Shown piece after piece: positions 6,963 to 13,388 of a stretch of DNA of 32,581 nucleotides (positions are counted from its first letter, which is position 1; every line of letters starts with the position of its first letter). Under the pieces are notes generated by a model, which was given only the letters and a program-made list of their open reading frames with translations, ran no database searches and had not been told where the DNA came from. The DNA is taken from IMG/VR virus record IMGVR_UViG_3300034073_005079, positions 1-32,581 of that record, one strand, 5' to 3'. Origin of the DNA: a virus. The translations under genes were made by a program, and so were the position numbers.

Positions 6963-7312
6963 TTCACCTCCGCGAACGGGATCGGTTGTTGGGTCTTGTC
7001 GGCGCTCGGGAACAGCACGATCGCCTGATCGTGCAGAAGTCCCGCGACGCCGCGCACCTGGCGCTTCGGCATCTTGACGGTGGCCGTCGCCGCGATGCCC
7101 ACCGAGCCCGTCTTGGGCTGGAAGCCAACGACGATCTTGATCGTGATCTCGCCCTTGAGCACGTCGCCAGCGTACCGGGGCTCGCCGTAGCCGTCGCGCC
7201 GTTCCTTTTCGTCGACGAACACCTCGAGCAGCGCGTCGCGGTGCTCTTCGAACAGCTCGGCGAGGCCCTCGATCGTGTCGAGCGCGAGGACCTCGGTACC
7301 GATCTCACCCAT
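6959..7312 (-). CDS. Hypothetical early protein
   Basis: The 117-aa protein has a helical N-terminal half (LAELFEEHRDALLEVFVDEKE) and a beta-rich C-terminal half (KGEITIKIVVGFQPKTGSVG, then IAATATVKMPKR). A good GGAGGTGA site precedes the ATG. Its stop overlaps the start of the DUF2303-like gene and its start overlaps the stop of the upstream gene by eight bases. Tight coupling suggests it works with the DUF2303-like protein. No family is recognised. Confidence 0.65.
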   Translation of the reverse strand: MGEIGTEVLALDTIEGLAELFEEHRDALLEVFVDEKERRDGYGEPRYAGDVLKGEITIKIVVGFQPKTGSVGIAATATVKMPKRQVRGVAGLLHDQAIVLFPSADKTQQPIPFAEVK

Positions 7313-7679
7313 GCTTCACCTCCACAGCGGCGTAGAAGCCGCCGCCCTTGTTGATCGCCTGCTTGCGCTGCACCAGGCCACGAAGGGCCCGCTGCGCGCG
7401 CTTCACGTTGTCGCCCTCGCCGAACGCGCGCTGCGCGATGAGCTCGACATCGATCCCGCCAACGCCGTCCGACTCGCGGAGCACGTTGAGCACGACGCCG
7501 GCGTCCAGGGGTCCGGGCCCAGCCTCGGGCTCGTCGACGAGCACCGCCGCGAACGCCGCCTCGGCCTCGGCCTGCGCAGCCTGCGCCGCTGCGAGCTGCT
7601 CGCGCGCCGCAGCCACGGCCAGCCGGGCATTCAACACAGTCTCCGCGAGCTTGAGCCCGCGTTCCAGCGTCTTCTTCAC
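7305..7679 (-). CDS. Hypothetical protein: coiled coil plus winged-helix-like end
   Basis: The 124-aa protein starts at a GTG overlapping the upstream stop (GTGA). The first 50 residues form a long Ala/Glu/Gln-rich helix likely to be a coiled coil. After a Pro-rich linker, residues about 65-120 (NVLRESDGVGGIDVELIAQR, then NVKRAQRALRGLVQRKQ and GGGFYA) look like a small winged helix. It may be an oligomeric DNA-binding regulator of the early operon. No family is recognised. Confidence 0.6.
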   Translation of the reverse strand: MKKTLERGLKLAETVLNARLAVAAAREQLAAAQAAQAEAEAAFAAVLVDEPEAGPGPLDAGVVLNVLRESDGVGGIDVELIAQRAFGEGDNVKRAQRALRGLVQRKQAINKGGGFYAAVEVKHG

Positions 7680-8236
7680 TCGATCCTCCAGACGCCCAGG
7701 GCGCCGTTCCGCGGCGCCGACCAAGCCGGGCGCACGTCGAGCAGCGGGAAGTGCCAGGCCCCGGGCACCGCCCACGGCGAGGAATGGTTCGTCACGGGCT
7801 CACCGATGCCGGCGGTGGCGACGATCCGCCTGCAAGTGACGCCGGCGGCCCCGACGTGCACGAGGTGGCCGTGAGCCCGCGACGCGGTCTCCAGCATCGC
7901 GTTGAGCCCGCTCCGCGTCGCGGCCTCGCCAGGGCGCCCGCCGATGTAGGCGCCGGCGTGGATCGCCAGTCGCTTGCCGACGAAGCGGTGCAGCGCCACC
8001 GTGTGTTCGCCGTCGCCCCGGTTCTCGACGTCTTTGCCGAAGCGGCTGATCGCGAACGCCCACTCGGGCCAGAGCGTGATTGCGTGCGTGACGCCCACGA
8101 GGCCCTCGTCGCGCTCCGGCGCTGGAGCCGGCGCGGGTGCCGCGGTCGCGAACAAGGCGACCTGGGCACACTGCCCCTCGGGGCAGGCCCAGGGCCCGAC
8201 CGTGCCACAGGTGTCGCAGTACGGGACGTCGGTCAC
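7676..8236 (-). CDS. ASCH/PUA-like domain protein with N-terminal cysteine knuckle
   Basis: This 186-aa protein starts at a GTG overlapping the upstream stop (GTGA). An N-terminal metal-site-like segment (YCDTCGTVGPWACPEGQC) is followed by an Ala/Pro linker. The domain over about residues 50-185 contains TLWPEWAFAI, KDVENR, KRLAIHAG and a late AWHFPLLDV...LGVWRI. This order is typical of ASCH/PUA-like RNA-binding domains common in phages. ASCH proteins are thought to bind RNA, and a few modify or hydrolyse nucleosides. The exact role here is unknown. Confidence 0.7.
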   Translation of the reverse strand: MTDVPYCDTCGTVGPWACPEGQCAQVALFATAAPAPAPAPERDEGLVGVTHAITLWPEWAFAISRFGKDVENRGDGEHTVALHRFVGKRLAIHAGAYIGGRPGEAATRSGLNAMLETASRAHGHLVHVGAAGVTCRRIVATAGIGEPVTNHSSPWAVPGAWHFPLLDVRPAWSAPRNGALGVWRIE

Positions 8237-8652
8237 GACCGACTCCGGGCCAGACGCAGCGCGCGCGACAGGAGGTTCTGGGTGCTCTGCGTGCCCGAGG
8301 GCCCGAGCACGTGCAGCTCGCCGTCGGGCGCGAGGCCGATGACGACGGGCACCCACCCGCCCTCAAGCAGCGTCCGCCACACGGTGTGCAGCGCCGCAGG
8401 ATCCGCCACCATGGCGTAGTGGGCGACAAGCCGATCGACGGCGGCCAACGCCTCCGAAGAGGGGGCGCCCGCCGGCGTGCCCGACCTCCCACGAGGCACG
8501 CAGGCGGGGCCCGACCGAGCACCCCACCGCAACGATCGGCGACCGAGGACCGCACGGGTTCCGCTGCCCGTGAGCCGGGCCCGGCCGACGTCGAGGATGG
8601 AAGGCCAGGCGCGAAGAACGCCCTCTAAGGACCGTGGGTACGCGATGATCAC
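8233..8652 (-). CDS. Hypothetical early protein
   Basis: The 139-aa protein starts at a GTG overlapping the upstream stop (GTGA), with GAGG about 8 bases before. It is basic in the first half (many Arg and Gly). Its second half has a clear helix and strand pattern (AVDRLVAHYAMVADPAALHT, then WVPVVIGLAPDGELHVLGP). No known family is recognised. Tight coupling on both sides marks it as a genuine member of the early operon. Confidence 0.6.
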   Translation of the reverse strand: MIIAYPRSLEGVLRAWPSILDVGRARLTGSGTRAVLGRRSLRWGARSGPACVPRGRSGTPAGAPSSEALAAVDRLVAHYAMVADPAALHTVWRTLLEGGWVPVVIGLAPDGELHVLGPSGTQSTQNLLSRALRLARSRS

Positions 8653-8966
8653 GAGGACCTCGCTTCGCCGATGGTCGGCTCGGTGGTGCCCTTGATGCGG
8701 GTCACCACGCCGTGCCCGATCAGCCGCGACAACGAGCGCTCGAACTCGAGGTGATCGAACCCAGCCGAGGCCGCCAGCACGCGGGCGCGACGAACGCTCA
8801 CGCCGCGCTCGGGCGCGTCGGCGAGCAGCTGCAGCAACCACGCCTCGCAGGGCGTGCGCTGCTCGGTGCCGCTGTGCCGCTCAACAAGCAGCAGGGTCGC
8901 GACGGCAAGGCCGAGGGCGATCACCACGACCGTCAACAGGTCGAGCACCGCGGGGTCAGAAGGCAT
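8649..8966 (-). CDS. Membrane-anchored winged-helix-like protein
   Basis: The 105-aa protein has an N-terminal transmembrane helix (about residues 8-27, rich in Leu, Val and Ala). A 70-residue soluble part follows that reads like a winged helix (AWLLQLLADAPERGVSVRRA, then FERSLSRLIGHGVVTRI). The ATG at 8966 overlaps the end of the upstream gene by 11 bases. A membrane-tethered DNA-binding domain is unusual in a phage and might place DNA or a protein partner at the membrane. The helix could instead belong to a small adaptor. Confidence 0.6.
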   Translation of the reverse strand: MPSDPAVLDLLTVVVIALGLAVATLLLVERHSGTEQRTPCEAWLLQLLADAPERGVSVRRARVLAASAGFDHLEFERSLSRLIGHGVVTRIKGTTEPTIGEARSS

Positions 8967-9633
8967 CGTCGGCCCCGATGTCGTCGCTGATGCCGACGAT
9001 CTCGTGGGGTTCGAGCGCGTACTCGCGGCACAGCGACGTCGCTTCGGTGCTGCCGAGCGCCGTGACGGCCTTGACGTGCGCCCACCGTGGGCCGTGCCAC
9101 CGGCCACGATGCGCGTTGCGCACGACCCGCCCGACCAGCAGCGCCTTCCGCAGCAGCGAGGCCATCTCCGCACAGGTCAGCGTGAAGTCGGCACCCTCCG
9201 CGGCGCCCTGCTCGGCCTCCGCAAGCCACTTGCGCCAGTGGGCCTCGATGTCCCCCACCACCACCACCGCCGACCGGCTGTCCAGGCCGGTCGGCGGCTC
9301 CGAAGGTGGGGCGGACCGCGCGACGGCACCGTCGTCGCGCGGGGCGTCAGGATGACGTGAGGCGGGGACGGCCTCGAAGGGGGACGGCATCGCACCGTCG
9401 GGCACGGGCTCAAGGTCGGCGTCGCGCAGCCGCGCCGGGAGCGTCCCGGCGACCTCGGGAGCGCAGTAGGCGATGTCGCGGAGCCACGCCGACAGCTCGG
9501 CCTTGGCGGCGGCGTGCGTCTCGAACTGCACGGCGTGGGTCATGGCGAGCGCCTCGCGCCGCTGGCCGAGCACCTGCCCCAGGTAGGTCCACTCGCCTGG
9601 GTTGCGGCTTGGGATGCGGACGACCCACCTCAT
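8956..9633 (-). CDS. Hypothetical early protein
   Basis: The 225-aa protein starts at an ATG overlapping the upstream stop (ATGA). The first 80 residues are a compact domain (RWVVRIPSRNPGEWTYLGQ, then AKAELSAWLRDIAYCAPEVA). A Pro/Ser/Asp-rich linker and a mostly helical C-terminal half follow (AHWRKWLAEAEQGAAEG, MASLLRKALLVGRVVRN). No family is recognised. Many phage early operons hold such proteins of unknown role. Confidence 0.6.
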   Translation of the reverse strand: MRWVVRIPSRNPGEWTYLGQVLGQRREALAMTHAVQFETHAAAKAELSAWLRDIAYCAPEVAGTLPARLRDADLEPVPDGAMPSPFEAVPASRHPDAPRDDGAVARSAPPSEPPTGLDSRSAVVVVGDIEAHWRKWLAEAEQGAAEGADFTLTCAEMASLLRKALLVGRVVRNAHRGRWHGPRWAHVKAVTALGSTEATSLCREYALEPHEIVGISDDIGADDAF

Positions 9634-9863
9634 GGGCCCTCCACCGGATCGGTCTCGACCACCTCGAACGAGGGCACCATCTCGGACTCGATGACCACCT
9701 GCCAGACATCGCCGTTCGCTTCGGTGACGATGCAGGTCATCCGCCACGGTTCGCCCATGTCGCGCCACTCCTGGCGCGCCCACACGGTGGCGGCCTCGGC
9801 TTCGTCGCTGGCCTCGACCTCGCGGCGCCGCGTGCCGTCCTTGGCCGTCACGATGCACTTCAT
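9630..9863 (-). CDS. Small hypothetical acidic protein
   Basis: This 77-aa protein starts at an ATG overlapping the upstream stop (ATGA). It has two similar beta-type halves (CIVTAKDGTRRREVEASDEA and CIVTEANGDVWQVVIE) separated by a helix containing two Trp. The repeat of CIVT suggests a small internally duplicated fold. No family is recognised. The longer open frame upstream is Arg/Pro-rich and was not used. Confidence 0.6.
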   Translation of the reverse strand: MKCIVTAKDGTRRREVEASDEAEAATVWARQEWRDMGEPWRMTCIVTEANGDVWQVVIESEMVPSFEVVETDPVEGP

Positions 9864-10168
9864 GGCGCACCGCCAGACGCCCGGTCCTCGGAGTCGGGGG
9901 AGGCAGCAGCGGGAGCCGACTCCGAGGACGAGCGAAGCGAGAACAGCAGCGCGACAAGCGCGGCGACGCGCGCGAACGCGCGGCGGCAGAGGGAGTCGTC
10001 GATGTCGACGGGGCGATGGCGCCACCGCCCGCCGAGCTCGACCGGGAAGGCCGGAAGTTCAGGGTGCCCGGTCGCCTGCGCGACGAGCGCGCCGACTACG
10101 GACGTAACGACCGCGAGTCCGAGCCAGACAGGCCCTTGGTGGGGCGCGTCGATGAGTAGCCACTGCAT
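9860..10168 (-). CDS. Small membrane protein, first gene of the leftward operon
   Basis: The 102-aa protein has two likely membrane helices (about residues 14-32 and 66-80) and a Ser/Ala/Asp-rich tail. It is first in the leftward early operon, about 20 bases after the predicted transcription start, in the position that N or cIII hold in lambda-like phages, but it resembles neither. Its ribosome site is weak (AGGACGCAGG). An early two-helix membrane protein may act in superinfection exclusion or toxicity, but this is speculation. Confidence 0.6.
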   Translation of the reverse strand: MQWLLIDAPHQGPVWLGLAVVTSVVGALVAQATGHPELPAFPVELGGRWRHRPVDIDDSLCRRAFARVAALVALLFSLRSSSESAPAAASPDSEDRASGGAP

Positions 10169-10180
10169 CAGCCTGCGTCC

Positions 10181-10237
10181 TGTGTAGAGGCACTACACAT
10201 ACCGAAGGCCTCAACGCCTGACAAGTCCTGTTACACA
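10181..10237 (-). promoter_or_regulatory. Leftward early promoter with operator
   Basis: On the minus strand, -35 TTGTCA (10224-10219) and -10 TATGTG (10201-10196) are 17 bases apart, and the first codon of the operon lies about 20 bases after the expected start. The -10 runs into operator O1, TGTGTAG-AGGCA-CTACACA (10181-10199), a perfect 7-5-7 inverted repeat. A degenerate second copy, TGACAAG-TCCTG-TTACACA (10219-10237), covers the -35. The same layout occurs at the rightward promoter at 10785-10829. Confidence 0.7.
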
Positions 10238-10293
10238 GATTTCGTGACGTTGCGGATAACCTCGCAACAACGCAGCCATACAAGGGAGCGCGC

Positions 10294-10596
10294 GTGTCTC
10301 GTTCCGACGATCGCTTCGACCTCGTTCGCTATGTTCTTAGCGCGTCCGAAGAAGAAATAGCCGAACTACTGTCGTTCGTGGCCGACCTTAGGCGCGCCCG
10401 ACCTTGTCTCGATGTGACGGGCAAGGACGCAAAGAGTCTCGATGTCGGAGGGATTGCCTCGAGCGAGCGCGCGGAGAAGACCGGCCGCCCGCTCGGCGTC
10501 CGACTCGTCGACCTCCTTCAAGGCCGCGGCGACGCCACGGGGCACGAAGACCACCTCCTGTTCCAGTTCGGCAAGCAGCGAGATCAGCGTCGGTAG
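10294..10596 (+). CDS. Possible small protein antisense to the repressor gene
   Basis: The frame is 100 aa. A GTG start follows AAGGGAG by five bases, and the first 33 residues (DDRFDLVRYVLSASEEEIAE, then LLSFVADLRR) look like a real amphipathic helical protein. From 10366 onward, however, the frame runs antisense to the repressor gene and becomes low-information. It may be a short real gene whose 3' part overlaps the repressor tail to tail, or the N-terminal part may be chance. If it is real, its transcript would oppose repressor expression. Confidence 0.35.
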   Translation: MSRSDDRFDLVRYVLSASEEEIAELLSFVADLRRARPCLDVTGKDAKSLDVGGIASSERAEKTGRPLGVRLVDLLQGRGDATGHEDHLLFQFGKQRDQRR

Positions 10597-10734
10597 CGCC
10601 GGGTAGGACCGCCCCTTTTCGATGCTTGTGATCGCCGAGCCGGTAAGCCCGATTCGACCCGCGAGGTCGCGCACCGTGAGGCCTGCGCCTTGGCGCAAGC
10701 GTCGAAGAATGACGGGGACGTCAGTGGCCTTCAT
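10366..10734 (-). CDS. XRE-family repressor, probable lysogeny regulator (CI-like role)
   Basis: The 122-aa protein has an N-terminal helix-turn-helix of the XRE/Cro-CI type (about residues 17-45: LTVRDLAGRIGLTGSAITSI with EKGRSYPALPTL). Its C-terminal half is helical, and no LexA-type protease domain is visible. It is divergent from the Cro-like gene at 10840, and the 105-bp gap holds two operators, as in lambda. Operator O2 (10760-10778) covers the probable -10 of this gene, so it may regulate itself. There is no strong ribosome site. Lack of a cleavage domain suggests induction is not by classical RecA-driven cleavage. Confidence 0.8.
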   Translation of the reverse strand: MKATDVPVILRRLRQGAGLTVRDLAGRIGLTGSAITSIEKGRSYPALPTLISLLAELEQEVVFVPRGVAAALKEVDESDAERAAGLLRALARGNPSDIETLCVLARHIETRSGAPKVGHERQ

Positions 10735-10759
10735 GGAAGCAAAGTAACAACGCCGCGTA

Positions 10760-10829
10760 TGCGTAGCATAGCTATACAAGGGGCTTGCCTCCGGTGCGTT
10801 CAGGTGACTATGTGTAGCGGTGTTACACG
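10760..10829. promoter_or_regulatory. Divergent control region with two operators and rightward promoter
   Basis: Operator O2 is TGCGTAG-CATAG-CTATACA (10760-10778) and O3 is TGTGTAG-CGGTG-TTACACG (10811-10829). Both share the 7-5-7 plan of O1 at 10181. The rightward promoter has -35 TTGCCT (10785-10790) and -10 TATGTG (10809-10814), 18 bases apart. The -10 is joined to O3 exactly as in the leftward promoter. O3 also touches the ribosome site of the Cro-like gene. O2 includes a TATGCT on the minus strand, a likely -10 for the repressor gene. Confidence 0.75.
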
Positions 10830-10839
10830 GGAGGTCGGT

Positions 10840-11067
10840 TTGACGGCGTTTCACGAGCGCATGGCCAGCGCCCGGACCAAGCACGGCGTTTCCGCCATAG
10901 AGCTTGCACGGCGCCTGGGTCTCTCGCGATCTGCGCTGTACCAGTGGGAAAGCGGGCGAGCGAGCCCGAGGGTCGCCAACTTGCGGGCATGGGCCGATGC
11001 CCTGAAGCTCGACGCTGTTGAGCGCGCTGCGCTTGGCATGGCGCTGCTTGAGCCGGCGGCGGCGTGA
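10840..11067 (+). CDS. Cro-like XRE-family regulator
   Basis: The 75-aa protein consists almost only of an XRE helix-turn-helix (about residues 16-45: VSAIELARRLGLSRSALYQW with ESGRASP). It starts at a TTG five bases after GGGAGG. The alternative ATG at 10861 has no ribosome site and would remove the first helix. It lies divergently from the repressor gene and directly after operator O3, the position and size expected of a Cro protein. It would compete with the repressor for the shared operators. Confidence 0.75.
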   Translation: MTAFHERMASARTKHGVSAIELARRLGLSRSALYQWESGRASPRVANLRAWADALKLDAVERAALGMALLEPAAA

Positions 11068-11095
11068 ATGTGCACAGCTCGTCTGTACATGCGGC

Positions 11096-11107
11096 CAAAC
11101 ATGTTTG
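11096..11107. other. 12-bp perfect palindrome in a convergent gap
   Basis: CAAACATGTTTG is a perfect palindrome in the 109-bp gap between the convergent Cro-like gene and the regulator gene at 11177. No T-run follows, so it is not a clear terminator. It may be a binding site for one of the local regulators. The rest of this gap shows nothing recognisable. Confidence 0.3.
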
Positions 11108-11176
11108 AAAACGCCGGCAATGCCAAGCGCTGCCTCGTTCCGGTGCCCTCGCATACAGGTCTGGACGGAAGCGCGA

Positions 11177-11542
11177 CTACTTCTCGGGCGCGCGCTTGTA
11201 GTTGTTGTCCGCGGAAAACGCGAGCAGAAGCCCTTCAATGGCGGCTCGCTGACGCTCGGGAAGCCTTCCCAGGGCAAGAGCAAGGTCGACAACGCGCTCC
11301 TGATCTTCGAAGGGCACGTCGACCAGCCTCTCGGCGAGGCTCGGCGCCATGATCCCGATTCGGCACCCGCACAGGCGCGTCCATTCGAAGAACAGCGGCA
11401 ACGGTGGCCAATGGTTGCCGGCTTCGATCAGGCTGACGTTGGATCGCGTGCAGCCCAACAGGGCGGCAAGCTGCTTCTGCGAGAGGCCGACGGCGATTCG
11501 CATCGCTCGTAAGGTGGCGCCGGTCTTGGCCGGGTCTTCCAT
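11177..11542 (-). CDS. XRE-family transcription regulator
   Basis: This 121-aa protein has an N-terminal helix-turn-helix (about residues 17-45: VGLSQKQLAALLGCTRSNVS with LIEAGNHWPPLPLFF) and a helical C-terminal part (RVVDLALALGRLPERQRAAI). It follows the regulator at 11556 with a 13-base gap, and they are probably one transcript. It may control the rightward operon that starts at 11936, from the divergent gap at 11877-11935. Ribosome-site match is modest. No toxin partner is seen, so it is probably not an antitoxin. Confidence 0.75.
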   Translation of the reverse strand: MEDPAKTGATLRAMRIAVGLSQKQLAALLGCTRSNVSLIEAGNHWPPLPLFFEWTRLCGCRIGIMAPSLAERLVDVPFEDQERVVDLALALGRLPERQRAAIEGLLLAFSADNNYKRAPEK

Positions 11543-11555
11543 GCTGCTCGTCCCC

Positions 11556-11876
11556 CTACGACAATGGACGTGCTCGGTCCGAGAGCGACAGCAGGGCGCG
11601 AACGATGACCGCCGCGTCGCGGTCGCGCCGCATCGCTTGCACAACGGCGGCAGCGACGGCGAGGTCCTCGTCGTCGCCGATCAGAATGTGCAGCGAACCG
11701 GCCCCGCACGCCGTGAGCCACTCCGCTGCGTTCGACATCGACGGTTCGGCTTGCCCGCGCTCCATCTTGGAAACCCAAGCCTGCGAGAAGCCGAGCCGTC
11801 GCGCCAGGTCGTCCTGCGAGAGACCGGCCCGCACGCGGCACGCCTTGAGTGCGTCGTTGATCTCGTGCCACTTCAT
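11556..11876 (-). CDS. XRE-family transcription regulator
   Basis: This 106-aa protein has a clear XRE helix-turn-helix (about residues 15-46: RVRAGLSQDDLARRLGFSQA with WVSKMERGQAEPS) and a helical C-terminus. It is transcribed away from the exonuclease gene, and the 59-bp gap between them holds an inverted repeat (11905-11927). This resembles an autoregulated repressor controlling a divergent operon, so a second switch beside the repressor/Cro pair is likely. Confidence 0.8.
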   Translation of the reverse strand: MKWHEINDALKACRVRAGLSQDDLARRLGFSQAWVSKMERGQAEPSMSNAAEWLTACGAGSLHILIGDDEDLAVAAAVVQAMRRDRDAAVIVRALLSLSDRARPLS

Positions 11877-11904
11877 CGCCCAATCCTAGAGCAGTTCACC
11901 GTGG

Positions 11905-11927
11905 GCTCCAAGCTCGACGACTGGAGC
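11905..11927. promoter_or_regulatory. Inverted repeat in the divergent gap, possible second operator
   Basis: GCTCCA (11905-11910) and TGGAGC (11922-11927) are perfect inverted arms with an 11-bp spacer in the 59-bp gap between the XRE gene (leftward) and the exonuclease gene (rightward). The sequence is unrelated to operators O1-O3, so it might be the site of the regulators at 11177 or 11556. The right arm overlaps the GGAG that may serve as ribosome site of the exonuclease gene. Confidence 0.4.
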
Positions 11928-11935
11928 GTTGTCCC

Positions 11936-12550
11936 GTGAGACGCATCTACGTCGACGTCGAGACCCTTCCCGAGGTCGCTGTCCCGCCACCGTCGTTCGC
12001 GGACGCCGACGCCGCACTCAAGTACGCGGAGGAGTGGCGCGGAACGGCCCTCGACCCGGGCCGCGGCCGCCTGCTCGCGATCGGCGTCGCGATCGACCGC
12101 GGGTCCGTGTCGGTCCGGTGCGACAACGACGAGCTCGTGCTGCTCAACTGGCTGCGCGATCTCCTCTCGGACTGCGGCATCACGGACCGCAAAGACGGCT
12201 GCTGGATTGCGTGGAACGCGCCGTTCGACATCTCGTTCCTGCGCACTCGCTCCGCCGTCTGGCACCTCGACCTGCCCTCGATCATCCCGTGGCGCCGCTG
12301 GGACCAGCGCATCCTCGACCTGCGCGAGGTCTGGCTGTGCGGTCGTCGCGACTCGGGCCGCTACGCGACCGCCATGCGGTCGGGCCTCGCGGACGCCGCG
12401 CAGGCGCTCGGCCTGGGCGGCAAGGCCGAGGGGCTGACCGGCGCGACCGTGCTCGACGCGTACCTCGCAGGCCGGCACGCCGACATCGCGGCGTACTGCG
12501 CACGCGACGTCGAGCTGCTCCGGATGATCGATCGGAGGCTGCTCCCGTGA
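11936..12550 (+). CDS. DEDDy-type 3'-5' exonuclease
   Basis: The 204-aa protein has the exonuclease motifs of the DnaQ/RNase-T fold: motif I YVDVET with Asp7 and Glu9, motif II WNAPFDISFL with Asp98, and motif III YCARD with Tyr187 and Asp191 (DEDDy type). It probably degrades DNA 3' ends in recombination or repair, working with the ERF-type protein in the same operon. GTG start with GGAG nine bases upstream. It is first in the rightward operon. Confidence 0.85.
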   Translation: MRRIYVDVETLPEVAVPPPSFADADAALKYAEEWRGTALDPGRGRLLAIGVAIDRGSVSVRCDNDELVLLNWLRDLLSDCGITDRKDGCWIAWNAPFDISFLRTRSAVWHLDLPSIIPWRRWDQRILDLREVWLCGRRDSGRYATAMRSGLADAAQALGLGGKAEGLTGATVLDAYLAGRHADIAAYCARDVELLRMIDRRLLP

Positions 12551-12627
12551 ACCCGCTCTTCCTCTTGTTCGCCCTGGCAGGTCCGCTCGATCTGCCGCCA
12601 CCCCCACCACCACCGAAGGAGGGCTTG

Positions 12628-13113
12628 ATGCCCAACAAGTTGACCCTGTCAGCCTTGATCGTGTTCGCGCTGTCGACGTCGTCGGCCTTGATCGAGTCCC
12701 TGACCCCGACCGAGTTCGACAAGACGCCGGCGGGTCAGGCCGTCCAGCACGTCGTGGACGCCGTCAAGGGCCTCGCGAAGGCGGGCGCGCCGTCGTCGGA
12801 CGAGGGCCGCGTCGTCACCGAAGACGAGCTGATCGCCATCATCAAGGACCTGGTCGAGGACTTCGAGCAGCTCGTACCGGACGACAAGTCGGTGCGCGTC
12901 GACCTGCGCGTCGTGCTCGCGCTCGACCTGGGCGCGCAGGCGCTCGGTTGGGCGCGAACCAACGCGGAGTCGACGAAGCTGGAGGCCCTGGCCGGCGCTG
13001 GCCGCGACCTGTTGCGCGACATCGGGCAGCTGGCGCGGGACGGCGCGCTGTCGAGCGCCGACGCGGTCGAGCTCGTGCACGAGGCGCTCGACCAGCTGCG
13101 GGAGGTCCTGTGA
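12628..13113 (+). CDS. Membrane-anchored or exported protein of unknown function
   Basis: This 161-aa protein starts with a hydrophobic stretch (residues 5-24, LTLSALIVFALSTSSALIES) that could be a signal or anchor. A mostly helical, acidic body follows (ELIAIIKDLVEDFEQL, ELVHEALDQL). The ATG has a very strong AAGGAGG. An alternative GTG at 12547 in the same frame overlaps the exonuclease stop (GTGA) and would add 27 residues: another hydrophobic run and seven prolines in a row. Two starts are possible. Its position before an M15 peptidase could hint at a lysis role, but no family is recognised. Confidence 0.65.
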   Translation: MPNKLTLSALIVFALSTSSALIESLTPTEFDKTPAGQAVQHVVDAVKGLAKAGAPSSDEGRVVTEDELIAIIKDLVEDFEQLVPDDKSVRVDLRVVLALDLGAQALGWARTNAESTKLEALAGAGRDLLRDIGQLARDGALSSADAVELVHEALDQLREVL

Positions 13114-13388
13114 CCCACTTCAAGTGGTCGGACAATCCGGAAGTCCAGGCCGAGTTCGAGGCCCGCATCACCGCTCGGCTGTTGGAGGCCACCAACAGCT
13201 CGCTGCCGATCCTGAAGTACTTCCAGTTCAATCACCTCCCGGCTCACCTGCGGGCCATCTCGGCGCGGTTCGCGGAAATGGCGTGCCGCATTGCCTTGTC
13301 GACGTCCTCGGACCGGGCAGAGCAGGTCGTCGCCCTGCGGAAGCTGCTCGAAGCCAAGGACGCCGCGGTCCGGGCAGGCCTCCAATGA
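13110..13388 (+). CDS. Acb2-like helical hairpin protein, candidate anti-CBASS sponge
   Basis: The 92-aa, wholly helical protein carries the pattern seen in phage proteins I associate with the Acb2/Tad1 hairpin group: NHLPAHLRAISARFAEMA, a loop, then ALRKLLEAKDAAVRAGL at the C-terminus. Acb2 forms hexamers that bind cyclic di- and trinucleotides and so block CBASS signalling; Tad1 relatives bind gcADPR from Thoeris. The family call is from remembered sequence pattern and is not proven. The GTG overlaps the upstream stop (GTGA) and has GGAGG five bases before. Early position and neighbourhood fit a counter-defence role. Confidence 0.65.
   Translation: MTHFKWSDNPEVQAEFEARITARLLEATNSSLPILKYFQFNHLPAHLRAISARFAEMACRIALSTSSDRAEQVVALRKLLEAKDAAVRAGLQ

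Noticed and set aside
10690-10839. Extension of the Cro-like frame upstream of the TTG at 10840
   Set aside because: It would run through both operators and the -10 box; the TTG with GGGAGG gives a compact Cro-sized protein.
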